64,000 bases of DNA. Origin: Euwallacea fornicatus (Eukaryota > Arthropoda > Insecta > Coleoptera > Curculionidae). The notes under the pieces are model-generated. The model was given only the letters and a program-made list of their open reading frames with translations. It had not been told where the DNA came from and did no database searches. A program made the position numbers and the translations under genes. The stretch lies in the NCBI RefSeq assembly GCF_040115645.1, contig NW_027096076.1, positions 124,001 through 188,000 on the forward strand, written 5' to 3'. Shown here one piece after another: positions 24,348 to 37,220 of this stretch. Position 1 is the stretch's first letter; every line of letters starts with the position of its first letter.

Positions 24348-27300
24348 GGTTCAAAACGTGAAAAGTCACGAAAGATGTGTGTTTGAGCACATAAATTACT
24401 CGTTTTCTAGAAAACTCACCAAGATACAATGAAGCCTTATTTGTCATGTTAAAGACCTCGTTGAGGCGATTCTGTGGTCAAATTTTGAAGGTAGTTGGAG
24501 CTCATTTGCCGAAGTTACGGAGGTTCAACGCTTGAAAAATCACGAAAGATGTGTGTTTGAGCACATAAATTACTCGTTTTCTAGAAAACTCACCGAGATA
24601 TAATGAAGCCTTATGAGTCATGATGAAGAGCTCAACGTGATGATTCTATGATCAATTTTTTAAGCAATTTGAAGCACATTTGCCGAAGTTACGGAGGTTC
24701 AAATCTTGAAAAGTCACGAAAGATGTGTGTTTGAGCACATAAATTACTAGTTTTCTACAAAAATTCACCAAGATACAATGAAGCCTTATTTGTCATGTTA
24801 AAGAGCTCGTCGAGGTGATTCTGTGGTAAAATTTTGAAGGTATTTGGAGCTCATTTGCCGAAGTTATGGAGGTTCAAAACTTGAAAAGTCACGCAAGATG
24901 TATGTTTGTGCACATAAATTACTCGTTTTCTAGAAAACTCACCAAGATACAATGAAGCCTTATGAGTCATGATGAAGAGCTAAACGAGATGATTCTATGA
25001 TCAATTTTTTAAGCAATTTGAAGCACATTTGCCGAAGTTACGGAGGTTCAAAGCTTGAAAAGTCACGAAATATGTGTGTTTGAGCACATAAATTACTCGT
25101 TTTCTAGAAAACTCACTTAGATATAATGAAGCCTTCTTAGTCGTGTTAAAGAGCTCGTTGAGATGATTCTGTGGTCAATTTTTGAAGGTAGTTGCAGCTC
25201 ATTTGCCGAAGTTACGGAGGTTCAAATCTTGAAAAGTCACGAAAGATGTGTGTTTGAGCATATTAAGTACTCGTTTTCTAGAAAACTCATCGAGATATAA
25301 TGAAGCCTTATGAGTCATGATGAAGAGCTAAACGAGATGATTCTATGATCAATTTTTTAAGCAATTTGAAGCACATTTGCCGAAGTTACGGAGGTTCAAA
25401 GCTTGAAAAATCACGAAAGATGTGTGTTTAAGCACATAAATTACTCGTTTTCTAGAAAACTCACCGAGATATAATGAAGCCTTATGAGTCATGATGAAGA
25501 GCTCAACGAGATGATTCTATGATCAATTTTTTAAGCAATTTCAAGCACATTTGCCGAAGTTACGGAGGTTCAAAGCTTGAAAAATCACGAAAGATGTGTG
25601 TTTGTGCACATAAATTACTCGTTTTCTAGAAAACTCACCAAGATACAATGAAGCCTTATTTGTCATGTTAAAGAGCTCGTCGAGGTGATTCTGTGGTAAA
25701 ATTTTGAAGGTATTTGGAGCTCATTTGCCGAAGTTATGGAGGTTCAAAACTTGAAAAGTCACGCAAGATGTATGTTTGTGCACATAAATTACTCGTTTCC
25801 TAGAAAACTCACCGAGATATAATGAAACCTTATGAGTCATGATGAAGAGCTAAACGAGATGATTCTATGATCAATTTTTTAAGCAATTTGAAGCACATTT
25901 GCCGAAGTTACGGAGGTTCAAAACTTGAAAAGTCACGAAAGATGTAAGTTTGTGCACATAAATTACTCGTTTTCTAGAAAACTCACCAAGATACAATGAA
26001 GCTTTATTTGTCATGTTAAAGAGCTCGTCGAGGTGATTCTGTGGTAAAATTTTGAAGGTATTTGGAGCTCATTTGCTGAAGTTACGGAGGTTCAAAACGT
26101 GAAAAGTCACGAAAGATGTGTGTTTGAGCACATAAATTACTCGTTTTCTAGAAAACTCACCAAGATACAATGAAGCCTTATTTGTCATGTTAAAGACCTC
26201 GTTGAGGCGATTCTGTGGTCAAATTTTGAAGGTAGTTGGAGCTCATTTGCCGAAGTTACGGAGGTTCAACGCTTGAAAAATCACGAAAGATGTGTGTTTG
26301 AGCATATAAATTACTCGTTTTCTAGAAAACTCACCGAGATATAATGAAGCCTTATGAGTCATGATGAAGAGCTCAACGTGATGATTCTATGATCAATTTT
26401 TTAAGCAATTTGAAGCATATTTGCCGAAGTTACGGAGGTTCAAAGCTTGAAAAATCACGAAAGATGTGTGTTTGAGCACATAAATTACTCGTTTTCTAGA
26501 AAACTCACCGAGATATAATGAAGCCTTATGAGTCATGATGAAGAGCTCAACGTGATGATTCTATGATCAATTTTTTAAGCAATTTGAAGCACATTTGCCG
26601 AAGTTACGGAGGTTCAAATCTTGAAAAGTCACGAAAGATGTGTGTTTGAGCACATAAATTACTAGTTTTCTACAAAAATTCACCAAGATACAATGAAGCC
26701 TTATTTGTCATGTTAAAGAGGTCGTCGAGGTGATTCTGTGGTAAAATTTTGAAGGTATTTGGAGCTCATTTGCCGAAGTTACGGACGTTCAAAGCTTGAA
26801 AAGTCACGAAAGATGTGTGTTTGAGCACATAAATTACTCGTTTTCTAGAAATCTCACTTAGATATAATGAAGCCTTATGAGTCATGATGAAGAGCTCAAC
26901 GAGATGATTCTATGATCAATTTTTTAAGCAATTTGAAGCACATTTGCCGAAGTTACGGAGGTTCAAATCTTGAAAAGTCACGAAAGATGTGTGTTTGAGC
27001 ACATAAATTACTAGTTTTCTACAAAAATTCACCAAGATACAATGAAGCCTTATTTGTCATGTTAAAGAGCTCGTCGAGGTGATTCTGTGGTAAAATTTTG
27101 AAGGTATTTGGAGCTCATTTGCCGAAGTTATGGAGGTTCAAAACTTGAAAAGTCACGCAAGATGTATGTTTGTGCACATAAATTACTCGTTTTCTAGAAA
27201 ACTCACCAAGATACAATGAAGCCTTATGAGTCATGATGAAGAGCTAAACGAGATGATTCTATGATCAATTTTTTAAGCAATTTGAAGCACATTTGCCGAA

Positions 27301-27399
27301 GTTACGGAGGTTCAAAGCTTGAAAAGTCACGAAAGATGTGTGTTTGAGCATATTAAGTACTCGTTTTCTAGAAAACTCACCAAGATACAATGAAGCCTT
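24348..27399 (+). repeat. Type II mosaic with two GACCTCG cassettes
   Basis: The stretch repeats the order AACGTGAAAAG, GACCTCGTTGAGGCG, TTCAACGCTTG, CAACGTGATG, then a CTACAAAAATTC monomer. The cassette starts at 24454 and again at 26195 (offset 1741, 10 monomers) and resembles 16101 (offset 8353). The GTCACGCAAG monomers at 24888 and 27152 sit 2264 bp apart (13 monomers plus 2 bases), so the second round has three extra monomers. GAAATCTCACTTAG near 26848 is a private change. No non-satellite sequence is seen. Confidence 0.8.
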
Positions 27400-28637
27400 A
27401 TTTGTCATGTTAAAGAGCTCGTCGAGGTGATTCTGTGGTAAAATTTTGAAGGTATTTGGAGCTCATTTGCCGAAGTTATGGAGGTTCAAAACTTGAAAAG
27501 TCACGCAAGATGTATGTTTGTGCACATAAATTACTCGTTTCCTAGAAAACTCACCGAGATATAATGAAACCTTATGAGTCATGATGAAGAGCTAAACGAG
27601 ATGATTCTATGATCAATTTTTTAAGCAATTTGAAGCACATTTGCCGAAGTTACGGAGGTTCAAAACTTGAAAATTCACGAAAGATGTAAGTTTGTGCACA
27701 TAAATTACTCGTTTTCTAGAAAACTCACCAAGATACAATGAAGCCTTCATAGTAGTGTTAAAGAGCTCGTTGAGATGATTCTGTGGTCAAATTTTGAAGG
27801 TAGTTGCAGCTCATTTGCCGAAGTTACGGAGGTTCAAATCTTGAAAAGTCACGAAAGATGTGTGTTTGAGCACATAAATTACTCGTTTTCTAGAAAACTC
27901 ATCGAGATATAATGAAGCCTTATGAGTCATGTTAAAGAGCTCGTCGAGTTGATTCTGTAGTAAAATTTTGAAGGTATTTGGAGCTCATTTGCTGAAGTTA
28001 CGGAGGTTCAAAACTTGAAAAGTCACGAAAGATATATGTTTGTGCACATAAATTACTCGTTTTCTAGAAAACTCACCGAGATATAATGAAGCTTTATGAG
28101 TCATGATGAAGAGCTCAACGTGATGATTCTATGATCAATTTTTTAAGCAATTTGAAGCACATTTGCCGAAGTTACGGAGTTTCAAATCTTGAAAAGTCAC
28201 GAAAGATGTGTGTTTGAGCATATAAATTACTCGTTTTCTAGAAAACTCATCGAGATATAATGAAGCCTTATGAGTCATGATGAAGAGCTAAACGAGATGA
28301 TTCTATGATCAATTTATTAAGCAATTTGAAGCACATTTGCCGAAGTTACGGAGGTTCAAAGCTTGAAAAGTCACGAAAGATGTGTGTTTGAGCACATAAA
28401 TTACTCGTTTTCTAGAAAACTCACCAAGATACAATGAAGCCTTATTTGTCATGTTAAAGAGCTCGTCGAGGTGATTCTGTGGTAAAATTTTGAAGGTATT
28501 TGGAGCTCATTTGCCGAAGTTACGTAGGTTCAAAACTTGAAAAGTCACGAAAGATGTGTGTTTGTGAACATAAATTACTAGTTTTCTAAAAAACTCACCA
28601 AGATACAATGAAGCCTTATTTGTCATGTTAAAGAGCT
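27400..28637 (+). repeat. 1.2-kb seven-monomer cassette, copy 1
   Basis: The order is: GTCACGCAAG monomer (27500), GATGTAAGTTTG monomer with CATAGTAGTG, TCATCGAG monomer with GTTGATTCTGTAG, GATATATG monomer, TACGGAGTTTC, AATTTATTAAGC, then TACGTAGG. Copy 2 lies at +2958 bp (17 monomers) and copy 3 a further 1564 bp on. CATAGTAGTG is private to this copy; the others have CATAGTCGTG. Confidence 0.82.
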
Positions 28638-28891
28638 CGTTGAGGTGATTATGTGGTAAAATTTTGAAGGTATTTGGAGCTCATTTGCCGATGTTACGTA
28701 GGTTCAAAACTTGAAAAGTCACGAAAGATGTGTGTTTGTGAACATAAATTACTAGTTTTCTAAAAAACTCACCAAGATACAATGAAGCCTTATTTGTCAT
28801 GTTAAAGAGCTCGTTGAGGTGATTATGTGGTAAAATTTTGAAGGTATTTGGAGCTCATTTGCCGATGTTACGTAGGTTCAAAACTTGAAAA
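28544..28891 (+). repeat. Two identical adjacent monomers
   Basis: Monomers 28544-28717 and 28718-28891 appear identical by eye. Both combine GTGAACAT, CTAAAAAACTC, GATTATGTGG, GCCGATG and TACGTAGG. The next monomer at 28892 begins the same way but has CAAGCTACAATG and then a different core. This is a single-monomer duplication, too recent to have diverged. Confidence 0.85.
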
Positions 28892-30358
28892 GTCACGAAA
28901 GATGTGTGTTTGTGAACATAAATTACTAGTTTTCTAAAAAACTCACCAAGCTACAATGAAGCCTTATTTGTCATGTTAAAGAGCTCGTTGAGGTGATTCT
29001 GTGGTCAAATTTTGAAGGTAGTTGGAGCTCATTTGCCGAAGTTACGGAGGTTCAAAACTTGAAAAGTCACGAAAGATGTGTGTTTGAGCACATAAATTAC
29101 TCGTTTTCTAGAAAACTCACCGAGATATAATGAAACCTTATGAGTCATGATGAAGAGCTAAACGAGATGATTCTATGATCAATTTTTTAAGCAATTTGAA
29201 GCACATTTGCCGATGTTACGGAGGTTCAAAACTTGAAAAGTCACGAAAGATGTAAGTTTGTGCACATAAATTACTCGTTTTCTAGAAAACTCACCAAGAT
29301 ACAATGAAGACTTCATAGTCGTGTTAAAGAGCTCGTTGAGATGATTCTGTGGTCAAATTTTGAAGGTAGTTGCAGCTCATTTGCCGAAGTTACGGAGGTT
29401 CAAATCTTGAAAAGTCACGAAAGATGTGTGTTTGAGCACATAAATTACTCGTTTTCTAGAAAACTCACCAAGATACAATGAAGCCTTATGAGTCATGATG
29501 AAGAGCTAAACGAGATGATTCTATGATCAATTTTTTAAGCAATTTGAAGCACATTTGCCGAAGTTACGGAGGTTCAAAGCTTGAAAAATCACGAAAGATG
29601 TGTGTTTGTGCACATAAATTACTCGTTTTCTAGAAAACTCACCAAGATACAATGAAGCCTTATTTGTCATCTTAAAGAGCTCGTCGAGGTGATTCTGTGG
29701 TAAAATTTTGAAGGTATTTGGAGCTCATTTGCTGAAGTTACGGAGGTTCAAAACTTGAAAAGTCACGAAAGATATATGTTTGTGCACATAAATTACTCGT
29801 TTTCTAGAAAACTCACCAAGATACAATGAAGCCTTATGAGTCATGATGAAGAGCTAAACGAGATGATTCTATGATCAATTTTTTAAGCAATTTGAAGCAC
29901 ATTTGCCGAAGTTACGGAGGTTCAAAGCTTGAAAAGTCACGAAAGATGTGTGTTTGAGCACATAAATTACTCGTTTTCTAGAAAACTCACTTAGATATAA
30001 TGAAGCCTTCTTAGTCGTGTTAAAGAGCTCGTTGAGATGATTCTGTGGTCAATTTTTGAAGGTAGTTGCAGCTCATTTGCCGAAGTTACGGAGGTTCAAA
30101 TCTTGAAAAGTCACGAAAGATATGTGTTTGAGCATATTAAGTACTCGTTTTCTAGAAAACTCATCGAGATATAATGAAGCCTTATGAGTCATGATGAAGA
30201 GCTAAACGAGATGATTCTATGATCAATTTTTTAAGCAATTTGAAGCACATTTGCCGAAGTTACGGAGGTTCAAAGCTTGAAAAATCACGAAAGATGTGTG
30301 TTTGTGCACATAAATTACTCGTTTTCTAGAAAACTCACCAAGATACAATGAAGCCTTA
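28892..30358 (+). repeat. Type II monomers between cassette copies 1 and 2
   Basis: These are ordinary monomers with frequent left-half/core mixing. For example, CACCAAGATACAATG joins a class A core near 29470 and 29820. GTCATCTTAAAG occurs near 29668 and again near 30362, marking a short local duplication. A GCATATTAAGTAC monomer lies near 30134, in a variant with GATATGTG. Confidence 0.75.
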
Positions 30359-31595
30359 TTTGTCATCTTAAAGAGCTCGTCGAGGTGATTCTGTGGTAAA
30401 ATTTTGAAGGTATTTGGAGCTCATTTGCCGAAGTTATGGAGGTTCAAAACTTGAAAAGTCACGCAAGATGTATGTTTGTGCACATAAATTACTCGTTTCC
30501 TAGAAAACTCACCGAGATATAATGAAACCTTATGAGTCATGATGAAGAGCTAAACGAGATGATTCTATGATCAATTTTTTAAGCAATTTGAAGCACATTT
30601 GCCGAAGTTACGGAGGTTCAAAACTTGAAAAGTCACGAAAGATGTAAGTTTGTGCACATAAATTACTCGTTTTCTAGAAAACTCACCAAGATACAATGAA
30701 GCCTTCATAGTCGTGTTAAAGAGCTCGTTGAGATGATTCTGTGGTCAAATTTTGAAGGTAGTTGCAGCTCATTTGCCGAAGTTACGGAGGTTCAAATCTT
30801 GAAAAGTCACGAAAGATGTGTGTTTGAGCACATAAATTACTCGTTTTCTAGAAAACTCATCGAGATATAATGAAGCCTTATGAGTCATGTTAAAGAGCTC
30901 GTCGAGTTGATTCTGTAGTAAAATTTTGAAGGTATTTGGAGCTCATTTGCTGAAGTTACGGAGGTTCAAAACTTGAAAAGTCACGAAAGATATATGTTTG
31001 TGCACATAAATTACTCGTTTTCTAGAAAACTCACCGAGATATAATGAAGCTTTATGAGTCATGATGAAGAGCTCAACGTGATGATTCTATGATCAATTTT
31101 TTAAGCAATTTGAAGCACATTTGCCGAAGTTACGGAGTTTCAAATCTTGAAAAGTCACGAAAGATGTGTGTTTGAGCATATAAATTACTCGTTTTCTAGA
31201 AAACTCATCGAGATATAATGAAGCCTTATGAGTCATGATGAAGAGCTAAACGAGATGATTCTATGATCAATTTATTAAGCAATTTGAAGCACATTTGCCG
31301 AAGTTACGGAGGTTCAAAGCTTGAAAAGTCACGAAAGATGTGTGTTTGAGCACATAAATTACTCGTTTTCTAGAAAACTCACCAAGATACAATGAAGCCT
31401 TATTTGTCATGTTAAAGAGCTCGTCGAGGTGATTCTGTGGTAAAATTTTGAAGGTATTTGGAGCTCATTTGCCGAAGTTACGTAGGTTCAAAACTTGAAA
31501 AGTCACGAAAGATGTGTGTTTGTGAACATAAATTACTAGTTTTCTAAAAAACTCACCAAGATACAATGAAGCCTTATTTGTCATGTTAAAGAGCT
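30359..31595 (+). repeat. 1.2-kb seven-monomer cassette, copy 2
   Basis: It matches copy 1 at a constant offset of 2958 bp: GTCACGCAAG at 27500 and 30458, TACGGAGTTTC at 28172 and 31130, TACGTAGG at 28521 and 31479. The match breaks on the right at about 31595, where this copy has GTCGAGGTGATTCTG and copy 1 has GTTGAGGTGATTATG. Confidence 0.82.
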
Positions 31596-33155
31596 CGTCG
31601 AGGTGATTCTGTGGTAAAATTTTGAAGGTATTTGGAGCTCATTTGCTGAAGTTACGGAGGTTCAAAACTTGAAAAGTCACGAAAGATGTATGTTTGTGCA
31701 CATAAATTACTCGTTTTCTAGGAAACTCACCAAGATACAATGAAGCCTTCTTAGTCGTGTTAAAGAGCTCGTTGAGATGATTCTGTGGTCAAATTTTGAA
31801 GGTAGTTGCAGCTCATTTGCCGAAGTTACGGAGGTTCAAAGCTTGAAAAGTCACGAAAGATGTGTGTTTGAGCACATAAATTACTCGTTTTCTAGAAAAC
31901 TCACTTAGATATAATGAAGCCTTCTTAGTCGTGTTAAAGAGCTCGTTGAGATGATTCTGTGGTCAATTTTTGAAGGTAGTTGCAGCTCATTTGCCGAAGT
32001 TACGGAGGTTCAAATCTTGAAAAGTCACGAAAGATGTGTTTGAGCATATTAAGTACTCGTTTTCTAGAAAACTCATCGAGATATAATGAAGCCTTATGAG
32101 TCATGATGAAGAGCTAAACGAGATGATTCTATGATCAATTTTTTAAGCAATTTGAAGCACATTTACCGAAGTTACGGAGGTTCAAAACTTGAAAAGTCAC
32201 GAAAGATGTAAGTTTGTACACATAAATTACTCGTTTTCTAGAAAACTCACCAAGATACAATGAAGCCTTCATAGTCGTGTTAAAGAGCTCGTTGAGATGA
32301 TTCTGTGGTCAAATTTTGAAGGTAGTTGCACCTCATTTGCCGAAGTTACGGAGGTTCAAATCTTGAAAAGTCACGAAAGATGTGTGTTTGAGCACATAAA
32401 TTACTCGTTTTCTAGAAAACTCATCGAGATATAATGAAGCCTTATGAGTCATGTTAAAGAGCTCGTCGAGTTGATTCTGTAGTAAAATTTTGAAGGTATT
32501 TGGAGCTCATTTGCTGAAGTTACGGAGGTTCAAAACTTGAAAAGTCACGAAAGATATATGTTTGTGCACATAAATTACTCGTTTTCTAGAAAACTCACCG
32601 AGATATAATGAAGCTTTATGAGTCATGATGAAGAGCTCAACGTGATGATTCTATGATCAATTTTTTAAGCAATTTGAAGCACATTTGCCGAAGTTACGGA
32701 GTTTCAAATCTTGCAAAGTCACGAAAGATGTTTGTTTGAGCATATAAATTACTCGTTTTCTAGAAAACTCATCGAGATATAATGAAGCCTTATGAGTCAT
32801 GATGAAGAGCTAAACGAGATGATTCTATGATCAATTTATTAAGCAATTTGAAGCACATTTGCCGAAGTTACGGAGGTTCAAAGCTTGAAAAGTCACGAAA
32901 GATGTGTGTTTGAGCACATAAATTACTCGTTTTCTAGAAAACTCACCAAGATACAATGAAGCCTTATTTGTCATGTTAAAGAGCTCGTCGAGGTGATTCT
33001 GTGGTAAAATTTTGAAGGTATTTGGAGCTCATTTGCCGAAGTTACGTAGGTTCAAAACTTGAAAAGTCACGAAAGATGTGTGTTTGTGAACATAAATTAC
33101 TAGTTTTCTAAAAAACTCACCAAGATACAATGAAGCCTTATTTGTCATGTTAAAG
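31596..33155 (+). repeat. 1.2-kb cassette, copy 3, with joining monomers
   Basis: From about 32100 the cassette order returns: GATGTAAGTTTGTAC at 32196, GATATATG near 32552, TACGGAGTTTC at 32694, TACGTAGG at 33042. All are 1564 bp after copy 2, which is 9 monomers minus 2 bases. The missing two bases are visible near 32035, where GATGTGTTTGAGC stands for the usual GATGTGTGTTTGAGC. Private changes include ATTTACCGAAG, GCACCTCATTTG and TTGCAAAGTCACG. Confidence 0.8.
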
Positions 33156-36100
33156 AGCTCGTTGAGGTGATTCTGTGGTCAAATTTTGAAGGTAGTTGGA
33201 GCTCATTTGCCGAAGTTACGGAGGTTCAAAGCTTGAAAAGTCACGAAAGATGTGTGTTTGAGCACATAAATTACTCGTTTTCTAGAAAACTCACCGAGAT
33301 ATAATGAAACCTTATGAGTCATGATGAAGAGCTAAACGAGATGATTCTATGATCAATTTTTTAAGCAATTTGAAGCACATTTGCCGAAGTTACGGAGGTT
33401 CAAAGCTTGAAAAGTCACGAAAGATGTATGTTTGTGCACATAAATTACTCGTTTTCTAGAAAACTCACCGAGATATAATGAAGCTTTATGAGTCATGATG
33501 AAGAGCTCAACGTGATGATTCTATGATCAATTTTTTAAGCAATTTGAAGCACATTTGCCGAAGTTACGGAGGTTCAAATCTTGAAAAGTCACGAAAGATG
33601 TATGTTTGTGCACATAAATTACTCGTTTTCTAGAAAACTCACTTAGATATAATGAAGCCTTATCAGTCATGATGAAGAGCTCAACGAGATGATTCTATGA
33701 TCAATTTTTTAAGCAATTTGAAGCACATTTGCCGAAGTTACGGAGGTTCAAATCTTGAAAAGTCACGAAAGATGTGTGTTTGAGCACATAAATTACTCGT
33801 TTTCTAGAAAACTCATCGAGATATAATGAAGCCTTATGAGTCATGTTAAAGAGCTCGTCGAGTTGATTCTGTAGTAAAATTTTGAAGGTATTTGGAGCTC
33901 ATTTGCTGAAGTTACGGAGGTTCAAAACTTGAAAAGTCACGAAAGATATATGTTTGTGCACATAAATTACTCGTTTTCTAGGAAACTCACCAAGATACAA
34001 TGAAGCCTTCTTAGTCGTGTTAAAGAGCTCGTTGAGATGATTCTGTGGTCAAATTTTGAAGGTAGTTGCAGCTCATTTGCCGAAGTTACGGACGTTCAAA
34101 GCTTGAAAAGTCACGAAAGATGTGTGTTTGAGCACATAAATTACTCGTTTTCTAGAAAACTCACCAAGATACAATGAAGCCTTATTTGTCATGTTAAAGA
34201 GCTCGTCGAGGTGATTCTGTGGTAAAATTTTGAAGGTATTTGGAGCTCATTTGCTGAAGTTACGGAGGTTCAAAACTTGAAAAGTCACGAAAGATGTATG
34301 TTTGTGCACATAAATTACTCGTTTTCTAGAAAACTCACCAAGATACAATGAAGCCTTCTTAGTCGTGTTAAAGAGCTCGTTGAGATGGTTCTGTGGTAAA
34401 ATTTTGAAGGTAGTTGCAGCTCATTTGCCGAAGTTACGGAGGTTCAAATCTTGAAAAGTCACGAAAGATGTGTGTTTGAGCACATAAATTACTCGTTTTC
34501 TAGAAAACTCATCGAGATATAATGAAGCCTTATGAGTCATGTTAAAGAGCTCGACGAAGTGATTCTGTGGTAAAATTTTGAAGGTATTTGGAGCTCATTT
34601 GCTGAAGTTACGGAGGTTCAAAACTTGAAAAGTCACGAAAGATGTATGTTTGTGCACATAAATTACTCGTTTTCTAGAAAACTCACCGAGATATAATGAA
34701 GCTTTATGAGTCATGATGAAGAGCTCAACGTGATGATTCTATGATCAATTTTTTAAGCAATTTGAAGCACATTTGCCGAAGTTACGGAGGTTCAAATCTT
34801 GAAAAGTCACGAAAGATGTGTGTTTGAGCATATAAATTACTCGTTTTCTAGAAAACTCACTTAGATATAATGAAGCCTTATGAGTCATGATGAAGAGCTC
34901 GACGAGATGATTCTATGATCAATTTTTTAAGCAATTTGAAGCACATTTGCCGAAGTTACGGAGGTTCAAAGCTTGAAAAATCACGAAAGATGTGTGTTTG
35001 TGCGCATAAATTACTCGTTTTCTAGAAAACTCACCAAGATACAATGAAGCCTTATGTGTCATGTTAAAGAGATCGTCGAGGTGATTGTGTGGTAAAATTT
35101 TGAAGGTATTTGGAGCTCATTTGCCGAAATTACGGAGGTTCAAAACTTGAAAAGTCACGAAAGATGTGTGCTTGAGCACATAAATTACTCGTTTTCTAGA
35201 AAACTCACCTAGATATAATGAAGCTTTATGAGTCATGATGAAGAGCTCAACGTGATGATTCTATGATCAATTTTTTAAGCAATTTGAAGCACATTTGCCG
35301 AAGTTACGGAGGTTCAAATCTTGAAAAGTCACGAAAGATATGTGTTTGAGCATATAAATTACTCGTTTTCTAGAAAACTCATCGAGATATAATGAAGCCT
35401 TATGAGTCATGTTAAAGAGCTCTTCGAGGTGATTCTGTGGTAAAATTTTGAAGGTATTTGGAGCTCATTTGCCGAAGTTACGTAGGTTCAAAACTTGAAA
35501 AGTCACGAAAGATGTGTGTTTGTGAACATAAATTACTAGTTTTCTAAAAAACTCACTTAGATATAATGAAGCCTTATGAGTCATGATGAAGAGCTCAACG
35601 AGATGATTCTATGATCAATTTTTTAAGCAATTTGAAGCACATTTGCCGAAGTTACGGAGGTTCAAAGCTTGAAAAATCACGAAAGATGTGTGTTTGTGCA
35701 CATAAATTACTCGTTTTCTAGAAAACTCACTTAGATATAATGAAGCCTTATGAGTCATGATGAAGAGCTCGACGAGATGATTCTATGATCAATTTTTTAA
35801 GCAATTTGAAGCACATTTGCCGAAGTTACGGAGGTTCAAAGCTTGAAAAATCACGAAAGATGTGTGTTTGTGCGCATAAATTACTCGTTTTCTAGAAAAC
35901 TCACCAAGATACAATGAAGCCTTATTTGTCATGTTAAAGAGATCGTCGAGGTGATTCTGTGGTAAAATTTTGAAGGTATTTGGAGCTCATTTGCCGAAAT
36001 TACGGAGGTTCAAAACTTGAAAAGTCACGAAAGATGTGTGCTTGAGCACATAAATTAATCGTTTTCTAGAAAACTCACCTAGATATAATGAAGCCTTCTT

Positions 36101-37220
36101 AGTCGTGTTAAAGAGCTCGTTGAGATGATTCTGTGGTCAAATTTTGAAGGTAGTTGCAGCTCATTTGCCGAAGTTACGGAGGTTCAAATCTTGAAAAGTC
36201 ACGAAAGATGTGTGTTTGAGCACATAAATTACTCGTTTTCTAGAAAACTCACCAAGATACAATGAAGCCTTATTTGTCGTGTTAAAGAGCTCGTCGAGGT
36301 GATTCTGTGGTAAAATTTTGAAGGTATTTGGAGCTCATTTGCTGAAGTTACGGAGGTTCAAAACTTGAAAAGTCACGAAAGATGTATGTTTGTGCACATA
36401 AATTACTCGTTTTCTAGAAAACTCACCAAGATACAATGAAGCCTTCTTAGTCGTGTTAAAGAGCTCGTTGAGATGATTCTGTGGTAAAATTTTGAAGGTA
36501 GTTGCAGCTCATTTGCCGAAGTTACGGAGGTTCAAATCTTGAAAAGTCACGAAAGATGTGTGTTTGAGCACATAAATTACTCGTTTTCTAGAAAACTCAT
36601 CGAGATATAATGAAGCCTTATGAGTCATGTTAAAGAGCTCGTCGAGGTGATTCTGTGGTAAAATTTTGAAGGTATTTGGAGCTCATTTGCTGAAGTTACG
36701 GAGGTTCAAAACTTGAAAAGTCACGAAAGATGTATGTTTGTGCACATAAATTACTCGTTTTCTAGAAAACTCACCGAGATATAATGAAGCTTTATGAGTC
36801 ATGATGAAGAGCTCAACGTGATGATTCTATGATTAATTTTTTAAGCAATTTGAAGCACATTTGCCGAAGTTACGGAGGTTCAAATCTTGAAAAGTCACGA
36901 AAGATGTGTGTTTGAGCATATAAATTACTCGTTTTCTAGAAAACTCATCGAGATATAATGAAGCCTTATGAGTCATGATGAAGAGCTAAACGAGATGATT
37001 CTATGATCAATTTTTTAAGCAATTTGAAGCACATTTGCCGAAGTTACGGAGGTTCAAAGCTTGAAAAATCACGAAAGATGTGTGTTTAAGCACATAAATT
37101 ACTCGTTTTCTAGAAAACTCATCGAGATATAATGAAGCGTTATGAGTCATGATGAAGAGCTAAACGAGATGATTCTATGATCAATTTTTTAAGCAATTTG
37201 AAGCACATTTGCCGAAGTTA
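33156..37220 (+). repeat. Type II mosaic with 870-bp and 2088-bp offset duplications
   Basis: Two nested duplications are visible. Sequence around 34850-35200 recurs around 35720-36060 at an offset of 870 bp (five monomers), tied by the rare TGTGCGCAT at 35000 and 35870 and by TGTGCTTGAGC. Sequence around 34100-34860 recurs around 36190-36948 at an offset of 2088 bp (12 monomers), tied by GTCACGAAAGATGTATG at 34284 and 36372. GTGATTGTGTGG near 35084 and CTCGACGAAGTG near 34551 are private changes, so the copies have begun to diverge. Confidence 0.78.
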
